Shown: positions 6,009 to 14,361 of the stretch, in pieces | Numbering within the stretch: position 1 is the first letter of the stretch | Layout of the letters: each line of letters begins with the position of its first letter | Assembly: GCA_000980495.1 (NCBI GenBank) | Contig: LARN01000033.1 | Coordinates: 1-21,566, forward strand | From: Acinetobacter sp. N54.MGS-139 | Lineage (GTDB): Bacteria; Pseudomonadota; Gammaproteobacteria; Burkholderiales; Burkholderiaceae_F | Length of the DNA: 21,566 nt | Direction of reading: 5' to 3' | Notes under the pieces: generated by a model | Seen by the model: only the letters and a program-made list of their open reading frames with translations | Told to the model about the DNA's origin: nothing | The model's database searches: none | Program-made: the position numbers and the translations under genes

Positions 6009-8009
6009 ATGAACGGAGTAGACATCGTCACTCGCCCGGGATTTTGGAATATTCCCGTCTGGGCCATTATCGGCATCTATGTTCTCGGCATTGCGGCTGC
6101 AATCTGCTGCGCGATCGGCATCCGCAAGTCCTACCTCCTTTGGCGTGCCGGCAAGCCCTACGCCATGGACAAGGAAACCAAACGCCGCTGGGGGTTCTTC
6201 GTTAAGGAAGGTCTGGAGCAAAAACGAATCATCCGCAAGCCCTTAGGAAGCTGGCTTCACTTCTGGATCTTCTGGGGCTTTGTTTTCCTCTTCTTCGGCA
6301 CTTGTCTTGCGGTTTTGGACTGGGACATCGGCAAGCTTATGTTCGGCAAACAGTTCTTGGCCGGAAATGTTTATTACTTCTATAAGTTCATTCTCGATAT
6401 TGCCGGTGTCGTCTGCTTGATCGGCTTAGGCATGGCCTTTTACCGCCGCTTTATCAAGCAGGGCAAACAGTATGAGAAATCGGTCCGCTTCTTGTGGATC
6501 TTAGGCTCTCTTACCGTCATTATTCTTACCGGTTATATCGTTGAGGCACTCCGTTTAGCTGCCGAGAATCCTCCCTATGCCTCTTGGTCTCCTGTCGGAA
6601 ACTTCCTTGCCAAAGTTTTCTACTCCGGCATGACCAAGGAGCAGCTGGAAGCTCAGCACCTCTATATTTGGATCTTCCACGGCATTATTTCCTTAATGTT
6701 CGTCGCCGCCATTCCGATGACGTACTTCGCCCATATGTATAAGAGCCCGACGAGCATCTACTGGCAGCGGACTAAGCCGCGCGGCCTCGTGGAAAAAATC
6801 GACAACATCGAAGAACAGGAAAGCTTCGGTATCTCCAGGTTCGGTCAATTCAACTGGCACGACCGTCTGAACTTTGATGCCTGTGTTGAATGCGGCCGAT
6901 GCACGGCTGTCTGCCCGGTCAACCGTGCCGGCGGTCCTTTGGATCCGCGAGAGATCATTCTTTCTCTGAAGAAACGAATGATGGAAGGCTACACCAAGAC
7001 CGAAGAAGTCTTGGTCCCGGATGTCGTTTCCAAAGAATCGCTCCTGGCTTGTACCACTTGCGGTGCCTGTGTCGAGCAGTGCCCTTCCCGCATTGAAATT
7101 GTCAATACGATTCAGCAGATGCGCCGCTCCTTGGCTCTTGAAGAAGGCCAATTCGCCGAAGGCGTGGCTAAAACGCTTCAGAATATTCAGTCTGTCGGCA
7201 ATCCTTGGGGCTTGGACCCGGATGCCCGCTGGGCTTGGCTGGAAGGTTTAGACGTCGCCTTTGCCGAACCCGGCGTTCATTACGACATTCTTTATTGGGT
7301 CGGCTGCTCTGCTGCCTATGACAAACGCAATCAAAAGATTGCCAAGGCAATGATCAAGATTCTCAAGCATTCCGGCTTGTCTTTTGCCGTGATGCAGGAA
7401 GAAATGTGCAACGCCGAATTTGCCCGCAGAGTCGGTGAAGAGTATCTCTATCAGATCCAGACACAAACCAACATTGATAATCTGCGTCAGTACAACTTCA
7501 GCCGTCTGCTGGCTGCCTGCCCGCACTGCTTCAACACACTGAAGAACGAGTATCCGGAGTTTGAACGCGGTCAGTTCAACGTGATTTCGCACCTGCAGTT
7601 CATTGCGGAACAGATGGATGCCGGCAGACTCAAGGCCGAACTTTCTGAAAGAGAAAGAGTCGCTATCCATGACGCTTGCTACTACGCTCGCTACAACGGC
7701 ATTGTGAACGCGCCTAGATTTGATTTGAATAAAGTCAAAGGCTTAGAGACGGTCGATCCTAAAGAATGGGGTACCTGCACCACGTGCTGCGGCGCCGGCG
7801 GCGGACAGTTCTGGACCGATACGGATGCGCCGGAACGTCTGAACGTGATTCGTCTGAAGGCGGTTGTCAACGATACGGGATGCGATAAGGTTGCGACCAG
7901 CTGCCCGTTCTGTTTATCCATGTTTGATTCGGCGAAATCTCAGGAAAAATTACTATCTGAAATTTCTATCTCAGATATCGCAGAAATTATTGCAAAAAAT
8001 CTAAAATAA
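6009..8009 (+). CDS. Membrane cytochrome b / Fe-S oxidoreductase, FadF/EMO type
   Basis: This 666-aa protein has an N-terminal NarI-like domain of about five membrane helices between residues 14 and 243, with histidines such as H84 and H224 as possible haem b ligands. Two [4Fe-4S] clusters follow (C292/295/298/302 and C348/351/354/358), then two CCG-type domains (C433, C467, C504, C507 and C557, C593-C594, C632, C635). The second CCG domain has the canonical TTCCGAGGGQFW. This architecture is that of FadF, the membrane-bound ETF:menaquinone oxidoreductase that exchanges electrons between acyl-CoA dehydrogenase/ETF and quinone, and it is related to HdrD. No etfAB lies in the window, so the partner is inferred. 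I chose ATG 6009, preceded by AGAGAG, over TTG 6003. Confidence 0.9.
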   Translation: MNGVDIVTRPGFWNIPVWAIIGIYVLGIAAAICCAIGIRKSYLLWRAGKPYAMDKETKRRWGFFVKEGLEQKRIIRKPLGSWLHFWIFWGFVFLFFGTCLAVLDWDIGKLMFGKQFLAGNVYYFYKFILDIAGVVCLIGLGMAFYRRFIKQGKQYEKSVRFLWILGSLTVIILTGYIVEALRLAAENPPYASWSPVGNFLAKVFYSGMTKEQLEAQHLYIWIFHGIISLMFVAAIPMTYFAHMYKSPTSIYWQRTKPRGLVEKIDNIEEQESFGISRFGQFNWHDRLNFDACVECGRCTAVCPVNRAGGPLDPREIILSLKKRMMEGYTKTEEVLVPDVVSKESLLACTTCGACVEQCPSRIEIVNTIQQMRRSLALEEGQFAEGVAKTLQNIQSVGNPWGLDPDARWAWLEGLDVAFAEPGVHYDILYWVGCSAAYDKRNQKIAKAMIKILKHSGLSFAVMQEEMCNAEFARRVGEEYLYQIQTQTNIDNLRQYNFSRLLAACPHCFNTLKNEYPEFERGQFNVISHLQFIAEQMDAGRLKAELSERERVAIHDACYYARYNGIVNAPRFDLNKVKGLETVDPKEWGTCTTCCGAGGGQFWTDTDAPERLNVIRLKAVVNDTGCDKVATSCPFCLSMFDSAKSQEKLLSEISISDIAEIIAKNLK

Positions 8010-8017
8010 CAATCAGG

Positions 8018-8045
8018 GGCGGTTGATATAACCGCCTTTGATTTA
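8018..8045 (+). terminator. Rho-independent terminator after the FadF/EMO gene
   Basis: GGCGGTT (8018-8024) and AACCGCC (8030-8036) form a 7-bp stem with a 5-nt loop, followed by TTTGATTTAT. It lies only 24 nt before the IclR start, so the regulator may depend on partial read-through. Confidence 0.78.
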
Positions 8046-8068
8046 TCAATAAAAACAGATGCAGTCCC

Positions 8069-8872
8069 ATGGATCAGTCCGTTAGTAAAGCAAATATTCA
8101 AGTACTTGATCGGGCCAGTGCAATTCTTCGCGTCCTGACCCAACATCACGATCCCGTGAATTTGAAGGTCATTTCTGACGAAACCTGCCTTCACATCTCT
8201 ACTTGCCACCGTATCCTTTCCGATTTAGTTCGCCTTCGCTTTGTGGAAAAAGGCGCTTCTGCCGGCACATACCGCTTAGGCCTGCGATTTCTTCAGCTCG
8301 GAAACTTGGTAAGAGAAAGAATCTCGGTTCGCGATACGGCAAGAACCGGAATGCAGCGTCTTCATAATCTCACGCGTCAGACAGTCAATCTCTCGATTCG
8401 TCAAAACGACAACATCGTCTATATCGACCGCATTATGCGTGAGCGTCCCGGCATTCAGGTCGTACGGACGATCGGCGCCACCGCTCCCCTGCACACGACA
8501 AGCTCCGGAAAACTCTTTTTAGCAGAAGATTCTTTTGAACAGATCCGCGCTTATGCGCTAAGAACCAATCTTGAAAAGTCCACACCGAACAGCATCGGAG
8601 ATATCGACACCCTTCTGACTGAAATCTCTAAGATTAAAACGCTGGGCTTTGCACGAGATGAAGAAGAACTGGAAATGGGTGTTCGCTGTGTCGCAGCCGG
8701 CATTCGAGATGACTCCGGCAAATTAGTCGCCTGCCTTTCGATCTCCTCTCCGGCCAGCAGTTTCTTGGAAGGCTGGATCAGCGAAATCAAACACACTGCG
8801 GATGATATTTCCGAACATTTGGGCTTTGTGGCAACGCCCGGTGAACTTTACGTCCGGCCGGACTTCACCTAA
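8069..8872 (+). CDS. IclR-family transcriptional regulator
   Basis: This 267-aa regulator has an N-terminal winged helix-turn-helix (about residues 8-72, with recognition helix near ISTCHRILSDLVRLRFV). The C-terminal IclR effector domain (about 80-255) includes the block IGATAPLHTTSSGKLFLA, the block FARDEEELEMGVRCVAAGI and SISSPASSF. IclR proteins bind DNA as dimers or tetramers and respond to small organic acids. It lies directly upstream of, and in the same orientation as, the dmsAB-like genes, whose promoter carries repeated half-sites, so dmsAB is the natural target by inference. No clear Shine-Dalgarno sequence precedes ATG 8069, and the terminator just upstream leaves little room for a promoter. 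Confidence 0.93.
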   Translation: MDQSVSKANIQVLDRASAILRVLTQHHDPVNLKVISDETCLHISTCHRILSDLVRLRFVEKGASAGTYRLGLRFLQLGNLVRERISVRDTARTGMQRLHNLTRQTVNLSIRQNDNIVYIDRIMRERPGIQVVRTIGATAPLHTTSSGKLFLAEDSFEQIRAYALRTNLEKSTPNSIGDIDTLLTEISKIKTLGFARDEEELEMGVRCVAAGIRDDSGKLVACLSISSPASSFLEGWISEIKHTADDISEHLGFVATPGELYVRPDFT

Positions 8873-8887
8873 AACTATTTTTCACTT

Positions 8888-8912
8888 AGTCCTCTTTTGC
8901 GAGGCCTTTTTT
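8888..8912 (+). terminator. Probable terminator after iclR
   Basis: CCTC (8891-8894) and GAGG (8901-8904) form a short stem with a 6-nt loop, extended by AG/CT beyond one mismatch, and followed by a T run (8907-8912). The stem is short but the tract is good. Confidence 0.55.
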
Positions 8913-9053
8913 CTATCCGTAAGAAAAACAAATATTAGGTTCTTTCTTCTTAATTGCTGCGTATCTTTGTTCGCTAATCATTTGTTGAGAGGGATTCTCG
9001 TTCTTCCTCTTCCTCCTAGAAAACGCTTACTCGTTTCTTCCTAATTCATACTA

Positions 9054-9083
9054 TTGACCTAATCTAAAGGGACTACCTAAAAT
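9054..9083 (+). promoter_or_regulatory. Probable sigma-70 promoter of the dmsAB-like operon
   Basis: A -35 box TTGACC (9054-9059) and a -10 box TAAAAT (9078-9083) are separated by 18 nt. They lie 64 nt before the signal-peptide ATG at 9147. The -10 box matches consensus at five of six positions. Confidence 0.6.
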
Positions 9084-9088
9084 TAGGT
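9057..9088. promoter_or_regulatory. Operator-like inverted repeat over the dms promoter
   Basis: ACCTAAT (9057-9063) and ATTAGGT (9082-9088) are perfect inverted arms overlapping the -35 and -10 boxes. More copies occur upstream: ATTAGGT at 8934-8940 and CCTAAT at 9040-9045. A dimeric regulator bound here would block or remodel RNA polymerase binding. The adjacent IclR protein is the obvious candidate. Confidence 0.45.
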
Positions 9089-9090
9089 TA

Positions 9091-9113
9091 AACAAAGTCC
9101 CAAAATCTTTGTT
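9091..9113. repeat. Inverted repeat in the dms leader
   Basis: AACAAAG (9091-9097) and CTTTGTT (9107-9113) are perfect arms with a 9-nt spacer in the presumed 5' leader. They could form an AU-rich RNA hairpin or a second operator. No T tract follows that would make this a terminator. Confidence 0.35.
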
Positions 9114-9146
9114 TTACCCACCCCAAATTAAGAACAAGGAGAACAA

Positions 9147-9260
9147 ATGTTCAATCTTCCTCAGAGCACTTTCGGAAGAAGAAGTTTCCTGCGTTTTTCA
9201 GCCCTTAGCGTCGCTGCAGGCAGCTTCTTGATGAACCCGATCTCTAAAGCCGTTGCTTAA
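9147..9260 (+). other. Tat signal-peptide segment ending in a premature stop
   Basis: ATG 9147 follows AAGGAG and encodes 37 residues with a twin-arginine motif (TFGRRSFLRF), a hydrophobic stretch (SALSVAAGSFL) and a polar end KAVA, then TAA at 9258-9260. The AVA just before the stop resembles a signal-peptidase site. The same frame then continues AVKEIEPFYWNAC into the enzyme without another stop. A single base change from GAA, CAA or AAA would create this TAA. Confidence 0.85.
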
Positions 9261-11543
9261 GCGGTCAAAGAAATTGAACCCTTCTATTGGAACGCCTGCG
9301 TGATCAACTGCGGACAGCGCTGCCCTCAGCGCTGCTTTGTCAAAGGCGGCCAGGTTATTCGCGTTGAAACCGATAACACTGCAGGTGACGCGTGCGATCA
9401 TCGTCAGATTCGCGCTTGCTTGCGCGGCCGTGCATTAAGACAGCGTCTGTACTCACCGGATCGACTGAAATATCCGATGAAACGCGTGAGCGAACGCGGA
9501 GAAGGTAAATTTGAACGCATCACTTGGGACGAAGCCATCAAGACTGTGGCTGACAACCTCAAGAGAACCGTTGAAAAATACGGCAATGAATCTCTTTACT
9601 GGCAGTATTGCTCCGGCCAGCAGTCACTGGTGAACTCCAGACGTGCTTGGTGGCGCTTGCTCAACCTCATGGGCGGCTACCTCAAGTACTATGGTTCTTA
9701 CTCCACCGCTCAGATCGGCGCAGCGATGCCCTACACCTACGGCGGACGCCCCGGCTCCGATATGAGCGAAATCGCTAACGCCAAACTTTATGTGACTTTC
9801 GGCGGCAATACGTTAGTCACACGCGGCTCCGGCGGCGGAAAAGGCTATCAGCTCGAATGCGCTAAAGATAAAGGCCATCCGAAGTCCATCATGATTGACC
9901 CGATGTACAACGATACTGTTGCAGCGGGCATGGATCAGTGGATTCCGATTCGTCCAGGTACAGACGCTGCCTTGGTCGAAGCTATTGCCTACGAGCTCAT
10001 CAAAAACAACTGGGTTGATCAGGACTTCCTGGATAAATACTGCGTAGGCTACGACGAGAAAACACTCCCCGCCTCTGCCGCAAAAGGCAGTGACTATAAG
10101 AGCCACATCCTCGGCAAAGGCAAAGACGGAATCGCTAAGACTCCGGAATGGGCCGCTAAGATCACAGGTATCCCGGCAGAGACCATTGTTCAGCTTGCTA
10201 AAGAAATGGGAACCACCAAGCCTTGCTTCGTCTCTCAGGGCTGGGGTCCTCAGCGTCAGGCCAACGGCGAAGAAACCGCACGCGCCATTGCCATGCTTCC
10301 GATTCTCTTAGGTCAAGTCGGCCTGCCGGGTACGAACCCGGGTGATGCAGAAGGCAACTCTTCTCTTCCTGCTGTTTATCTGCCGATCGGCAAGAACCCG
10401 GTCAAAGCGACGATTCCTGTCTTTATGTGGACGGATGCTATTGTTCGCGGCAAAGACATGACCGACATTACTGACGGTATGCGCGGCGTCAAGAAGCTGG
10501 ATCACGACATCAAGATGATCGTGAACTCCGGCGGCAACACCATGATTAACCAGCATTCCGATTCCAACGCGACGGATAAGATCCTGCGCGACACTTCTAA
10601 GTGCGAATTCATCGTTGTCTGCGACAACATGATGACTCCGACCTGCCGTTATGCGGATATTCTTCTTCCGGACGTCCTCGGTCCTGAAACCGACGACATT
10701 GCCTGTCAAGGCGGCTCCAACGGGGGTACGACTTCTATGCTGCCGATGCACAAGGCTGTCGAACCTCAGTGGGATCAGAAGACCTCTTACGAAATCTGCC
10801 GCTTAATCGCCAAAGAACTGGGCAAAGAACAGGAATTCACGGAAGGCAGAACTCAGCTGCAGTGGCTCGAATGGTGCTACAACGAAACACGTAAGAAAGT
10901 ACCTCAGCTGCCTGATTGGGATACGTTCTGGAAAGGCGGTCCTGCTCAAGTCTACGGCTGGAGAAAGAATCCGGTCGCACTTTCTGAATTCAGAGCCGAC
11001 CCGGTTAAGAACCCGCTTAAGACACCGTCCGGCAAGATCGAGATTTATTCCGAACGTCTTAACAATATCGCCAATACCTGGAAACTCAAGCCCGGTGATG
11101 TGATTTCTCCGATTCCGGTCTATTTCAGAAACTGGGAAATGTATGGCGACGACCTGCAGAAGAAATATCCTCTGCAGTGCTACGGTTTCCACCATCACGG
11201 CCGTATTCACTCCACCTTCCACAACCTCCCCTGGCTGCGAGAACAGCATCCGGACGTTGTCTTCATAAACGTTTTGGACGCTAAAGCACGCGGAATCAAC
11301 AACGGAGATTTAGTTCAGATCTTTAACGATCGCGGTATCGTCGAACTTCCGGCAAAAGTCACTTCAAGAATTATGCCGGGCGTTGTGAGCATTCCTCAGG
11401 GCGCTTGGTACACGCCGGTCAAAAAGAACGGCAAGGTCGTGGACATTGGCGGCAACATCAATACGCTTACCTCGCTGCGCCCGAGTCCGCTTGCTAAAGG
11501 CAATCCTCAGCACACCAACCTTGTAGAAGTCCGTAAGGCCTAG
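9147..11543 (+). CDS. dmsA: DmsA/YnfE-like molybdopterin oxidoreductase, interrupted by an in-frame TAA
   Basis: The full frame spans 798 codons with TAA at codon 38. It encodes the catalytic subunit of a DMSO reductase-family enzyme, a periplasmic bis-MGD reductase of S- or N-oxides or a similar acceptor. The [4Fe-4S] site is C51-x3-C55-x3-C59 and C91 (QIRACLRGR). The likely Mo ligand serine is in YGSYSTAQI. Family blocks include WIPIRPGTDAALVEA and the C-terminal molydopterin-binding domain with LRPSPLAKGNPQ. ATG 9147 has an AAGGAG site and begins a Tat signal. After the TAA the only nearby start, GTG 9300, has no such site and would omit C51, so a GTG-initiated product would probably be defective. 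Otherwise the frame is undamaged. The exact substrate is unknown. Confidence 0.85.
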
Positions 11544-11554
11544 GAGAGAATAAG

Positions 11555-12160
11555 ATGACACAACTTGGATTTTTTGTTGACGTATCAAAATGCTCCGGCT
11601 GCAAGACCTGTGCCGTGGCATGCAAGGACGCACATAACCTTCCTGTCGGCATGAACTTCCGTAAAGTTCATGAGTATGCCGGCGGAAACTGGAAACAGGC
11701 TGCTGACGGATCCTGGGCACAAGACGTGTTCGGCTACTACGTCAGCTTAGGCTGCAACCACTGTTCGGACCCGGCCTGCGTCAAGGTTTGCCCGACAAAG
11801 GCACATCACAAACGCGCTGAGGACGGTTTGGTGGTTATCGATGCGACAAAGTGCATCGGCTGCGGACTTTGTGCTCAGGCCTGCCCATACCATGCACCGG
11901 TATTAGATGAGACTGCTCACAAGATGCGTAAGTGCGATGCTTGCTTAGATCGCTTACAGAGAGGACTTCAGCCGATCTGTGTAGAAAGCTGTCCTAACCG
12001 CGCCATCGAATTCGGAGATATCGAAGAGCTGCGTAAAAAACACGGCAAACTTGCCGAAGTTGCGCCGCTTCCGCAGGCTTCTAAGACCCAGCCGAACTTG
12101 GTTTTAGTGGTTCCTGCCCAGGCAAGACCTGCCGGAGATACTTCCGGAACCGAGTACTAA
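11555..12160 (+). CDS. dmsB: DmsB-like four-cluster ferredoxin subunit
   Basis: This 201-aa subunit carries electrons from the membrane to the DmsA-like catalytic subunit. Four [4Fe-4S] ligand sets are present: C13/16/19/23, C67/70/75/79, C100/103/106/110 and C127/130/142/146, matching DmsB/NrfC-type proteins. It has no signal peptide, as expected for a subunit exported with its Tat-bearing partner. The start ATG is 11 nt after dmsA, and a Shine-Dalgarno AGGAGA overlaps the dmsA stop (TAGGAGA). No DmsC-type anchor follows, because the next gene is convergent. The complex must therefore use an anchor encoded elsewhere or another electron donor. Confidence 0.93.
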   Translation: MTQLGFFVDVSKCSGCKTCAVACKDAHNLPVGMNFRKVHEYAGGNWKQAADGSWAQDVFGYYVSLGCNHCSDPACVKVCPTKAHHKRAEDGLVVIDATKCIGCGLCAQACPYHAPVLDETAHKMRKCDACLDRLQRGLQPICVESCPNRAIEFGDIEELRKKHGKLAEVAPLPQASKTQPNLVLVVPAQARPAGDTSGTEY

Positions 12161-12176
12161 ACTTAATTAACTGAAG

Positions 12177-12207
12177 CAGAAACAGGCGCCAAAAGCGCCT
12201 GTTTCTG
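12177..12207. terminator. Strong hairpin between convergent dmsB and antiporter genes
   Basis: A perfect 13-bp stem, CAGAAACAGGCGC (12177-12189) with GCGCCTGTTTCTG (12195-12207), closes on a CAAAA loop. It lies between two converging genes and has T-rich pieces on the plus-strand side (TTTCTGTTC), consistent with a bidirectional terminator. Confidence 0.8.
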
Positions 12208-12243
12208 TTCGGGTTCAAATGATTCAAGAAAGCTTGAACAGTG

Positions 12244-14004
12244 CTATAGAGCTCCCCGCTCTATTGCTTTCTGCTCTTCTGCTTCCTCCTCTCGGATCTT
12301 TTGATCCTCAGACTCTTTGCCGAATCGGCTCATTGTGAATTGGACAATAGCCTGCGCCAAGAGTTCGTCCGGCACAAAAGCCTGAGCGACACCGTCCGCC
12401 TTTAGAGCTTTAGCGTCTTCCTCATTTTCAGCAGGCATGACCGTTTCAATCGTCGGACGAAGGATCTTGGCCGTTTCCACAATCTTGCGGCAGAGGATCT
12501 CGTTATCGATGGCAAGAACGAGAATAGCCGCTTCGTGGATATGAGCTTGAATGAGAATCGCCGGATCGGTCGCGTCGCCGTAAATGGAGTTGACCTTCTT
12601 TTCCCGCAGTTCTTCAACCACCGCATGGTGATCGTCCACGACCACGACAGAAAGGTGTCTTTGCAGAAGCTCATCAAGAATAATCTTGCCCTTCTCTCCG
12701 TACCCCACCAAGACAACATGGCCATGGAGAATGTCACTGCCGACACTGTCCGGCATGAGAGACATCGGATCAATTCGTGCATCCATTCTTCTGGCAAAAG
12801 CCCAGCGTTTCTTAATGAAATCACGAGCCGAACCGATCGTTGCAAAAGCAAACGGATTCAAAGCGATAGAAATAATGGCACCGGCCAAAACTAAGCTCAT
12901 ACCCTCCTGCGGCAGAATCTTCAGTTGTAAACCGAGAGCCGCAAGGATGAAGGAGAATTCACCGATCTGTGCAAGCGCGGCTGCTACCGTTAAAGCGGTA
13001 TGAAGTGTGTAGCGGAACAGCAGCACTAAACCGAAAGCAACCAGACCTTTGCCAAGAATAATAATGGCGAGCACTGCCAAGACATGCAAAGGCTGTTCAT
13101 AAAGAACTTTCGGGTCAAACATCATGCCCACGCCGACAAAGAAGATCACTGCGAAAGCGTCTCTCAGCGGCAGCGACTCCATGGCAGCTCTGTGGGAATA
13201 ACGGCTTTCACGCATCACCATGCCTGAGAAGAAGGCACCCAAAGCGAAACTGACATGGAAAATCTGTGCGGCGCCATAGGCTATACCGATTGCGAATACC
13301 AACACTGAAAGCGTAAAGAGCTCGCGGGAACCCGTCTTAGCAACCTGGCGAAGAAGCCAAGGGAGCAATCTTTTCCCGACCACCAGCATCAGGATGATGA
13401 AGCCGAATACTTGAGCCAGCGTGATGCCGATAATCTGCCAAAGCGGCAAAGAAGCCTCGGTGTTTTGCAGCGGAGAACCCAGAAGAGAAGCCAGCGGAGG
13501 CAGAAGCACCAGGATTAAAACCGTCATGATGTCTTCCACAACCAGCCAACCGACCGCAATTTGGCCGTCGCCACTCTCCAGAATACCGCGGCTTTCCAAT
13601 CCTTTAAGAAGCACAACCGTGGATGCGCACGAGAGACACATGCCGAAGACAATGCTTTGTCCCCATGGCCAGCCCCAGAAATGGGCCAGCACTGCTCCCA
13701 AACAGGTGGCAAGTCCCATCTGGAGTATTGCACCGGGAACCGCAATATTCTTGACCCGTATGAGGTCCGACATTGAAAAATGCAGGCCGACACCGAACAT
13801 CAGCAGCATGACACCGATTTCGGAGAGTTCGGAAGCAATATTGACGTCACCCACAAATCCGGGTGTTGCCGGCGAAATAATAATACCGGCGAGCAAGTAA
13901 CCGACTAGTGCCGGTACTTTGATGCGTTCCATGAGGAAGCCGAGCGCCCAGGCAATCGCAAAACCGATCGCCAAGGTCGAAATCAAGCTAAAACTATGAC
14001 TCAT
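12244..14004 (-). CDS. KefB/YbaL-type monovalent cation:proton antiporter (CPA2), paralog 2
   Basis: This 586-aa inner-membrane protein has about 12 helices (residues 1-390) of the Na+/H+ exchanger fold, with KVPALVGYLLAGI and LMFGVGLHFS near the start and FFVGVGMMFDP mid-protein. A cytosolic RCK/TrkA-N domain follows (about 415-535) with HVVLVGYGEKGKIIL, a Rossmann nucleotide-binding loop, and VVVVDD. It probably exchanges K+ or Na+ for H+ under nucleotide control. The charged tail (EEEAEEQKAIERGAL) differs from its paralog. It lies downstream of a similar gene on the same strand, 357 nt away, and probably has its own promoter in that gap. The start at 14004 has only a weak GGAC upstream. 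Confidence 0.92.
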   Translation of the reverse strand: MSHSFSLISTLAIGFAIAWALGFLMERIKVPALVGYLLAGIIISPATPGFVGDVNIASELSEIGVMLLMFGVGLHFSMSDLIRVKNIAVPGAILQMGLATCLGAVLAHFWGWPWGQSIVFGMCLSCASTVVLLKGLESRGILESGDGQIAVGWLVVEDIMTVLILVLLPPLASLLGSPLQNTEASLPLWQIIGITLAQVFGFIILMLVVGKRLLPWLLRQVAKTGSRELFTLSVLVFAIGIAYGAAQIFHVSFALGAFFSGMVMRESRYSHRAAMESLPLRDAFAVIFFVGVGMMFDPKVLYEQPLHVLAVLAIIILGKGLVAFGLVLLFRYTLHTALTVAAALAQIGEFSFILAALGLQLKILPQEGMSLVLAGAIISIALNPFAFATIGSARDFIKKRWAFARRMDARIDPMSLMPDSVGSDILHGHVVLVGYGEKGKIILDELLQRHLSVVVVDDHHAVVEELREKKVNSIYGDATDPAILIQAHIHEAAILVLAIDNEILCRKIVETAKILRPTIETVMPAENEEDAKALKADGVAQAFVPDELLAQAIVQFTMSRFGKESEDQKIREEEAEEQKAIERGAL

Positions 14005-14361
14005 CGTTAGTTTGTCCTACGCGGGCAAAAATTTAATGCAGATTGCGAAAATTTCATCAAACCTGACTAAGCCGGGCCGGCGTTGTCAGTCGATTGATTC
14101 TCCTGATTGGTTGAAATTATTCAGAACATCAGGCAAATTCACGCAATATTCTACTGTTAGGAAAGAGTTCTGAGGCTGACAAATCGGAGCTCTCCGCCCA
14201 TCTTAGAATCGCCAATTTTTCAGCAAAAAACTTCTAATAATCAAACAGAAAAACTCTTAATCCGCTCATTTGTCCTTTTTGTATAAAAGAACAAATCACA
14301 TTTGTTGTTTAGAGCGACTCTAAAGGAAGCTGAGAATCTCTGCTTCCGGATAAAGAAAGCA
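14005..14361. other. Gap between the antiporter paralogs: no gene, several inverted repeats
   Basis: I see no convincing gene in this AT-rich 357-nt gap. It holds AACAAAT-CAC-ATTTGTT (14290-14306), which on the minus strand is followed by CTTTT, and a GGAAGC/GCTTCC hairpin nearer the upstream gene. An overlapping alternative pairing TTTGT...ACAAA (about 14269-14295) also exists. The promoter of the downstream antiporter should lie here, but no good -35/-10 pair stands out. Confidence 0.4.
14319..14347 (-). terminator. Weak terminator after antiporter paralog 1
   Basis: Read on the minus strand, GGAAGC and GCTTCC (plus positions 14342-14347 and 14325-14330) form a 6-bp stem around an 11-nt loop that can pair further (GAG/CTC). 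It is followed by TTTAGAG, a short T tract. Confidence 0.45.

Noticed and set aside
9258..9260. TAA as a recoded amino-acid codon
   Set aside because: TAA ends many other genes in the window (for example istB, the Nudix gene and iclR), no recoding element is visible, and selenocysteine uses TGA. A mutation or error is simpler.
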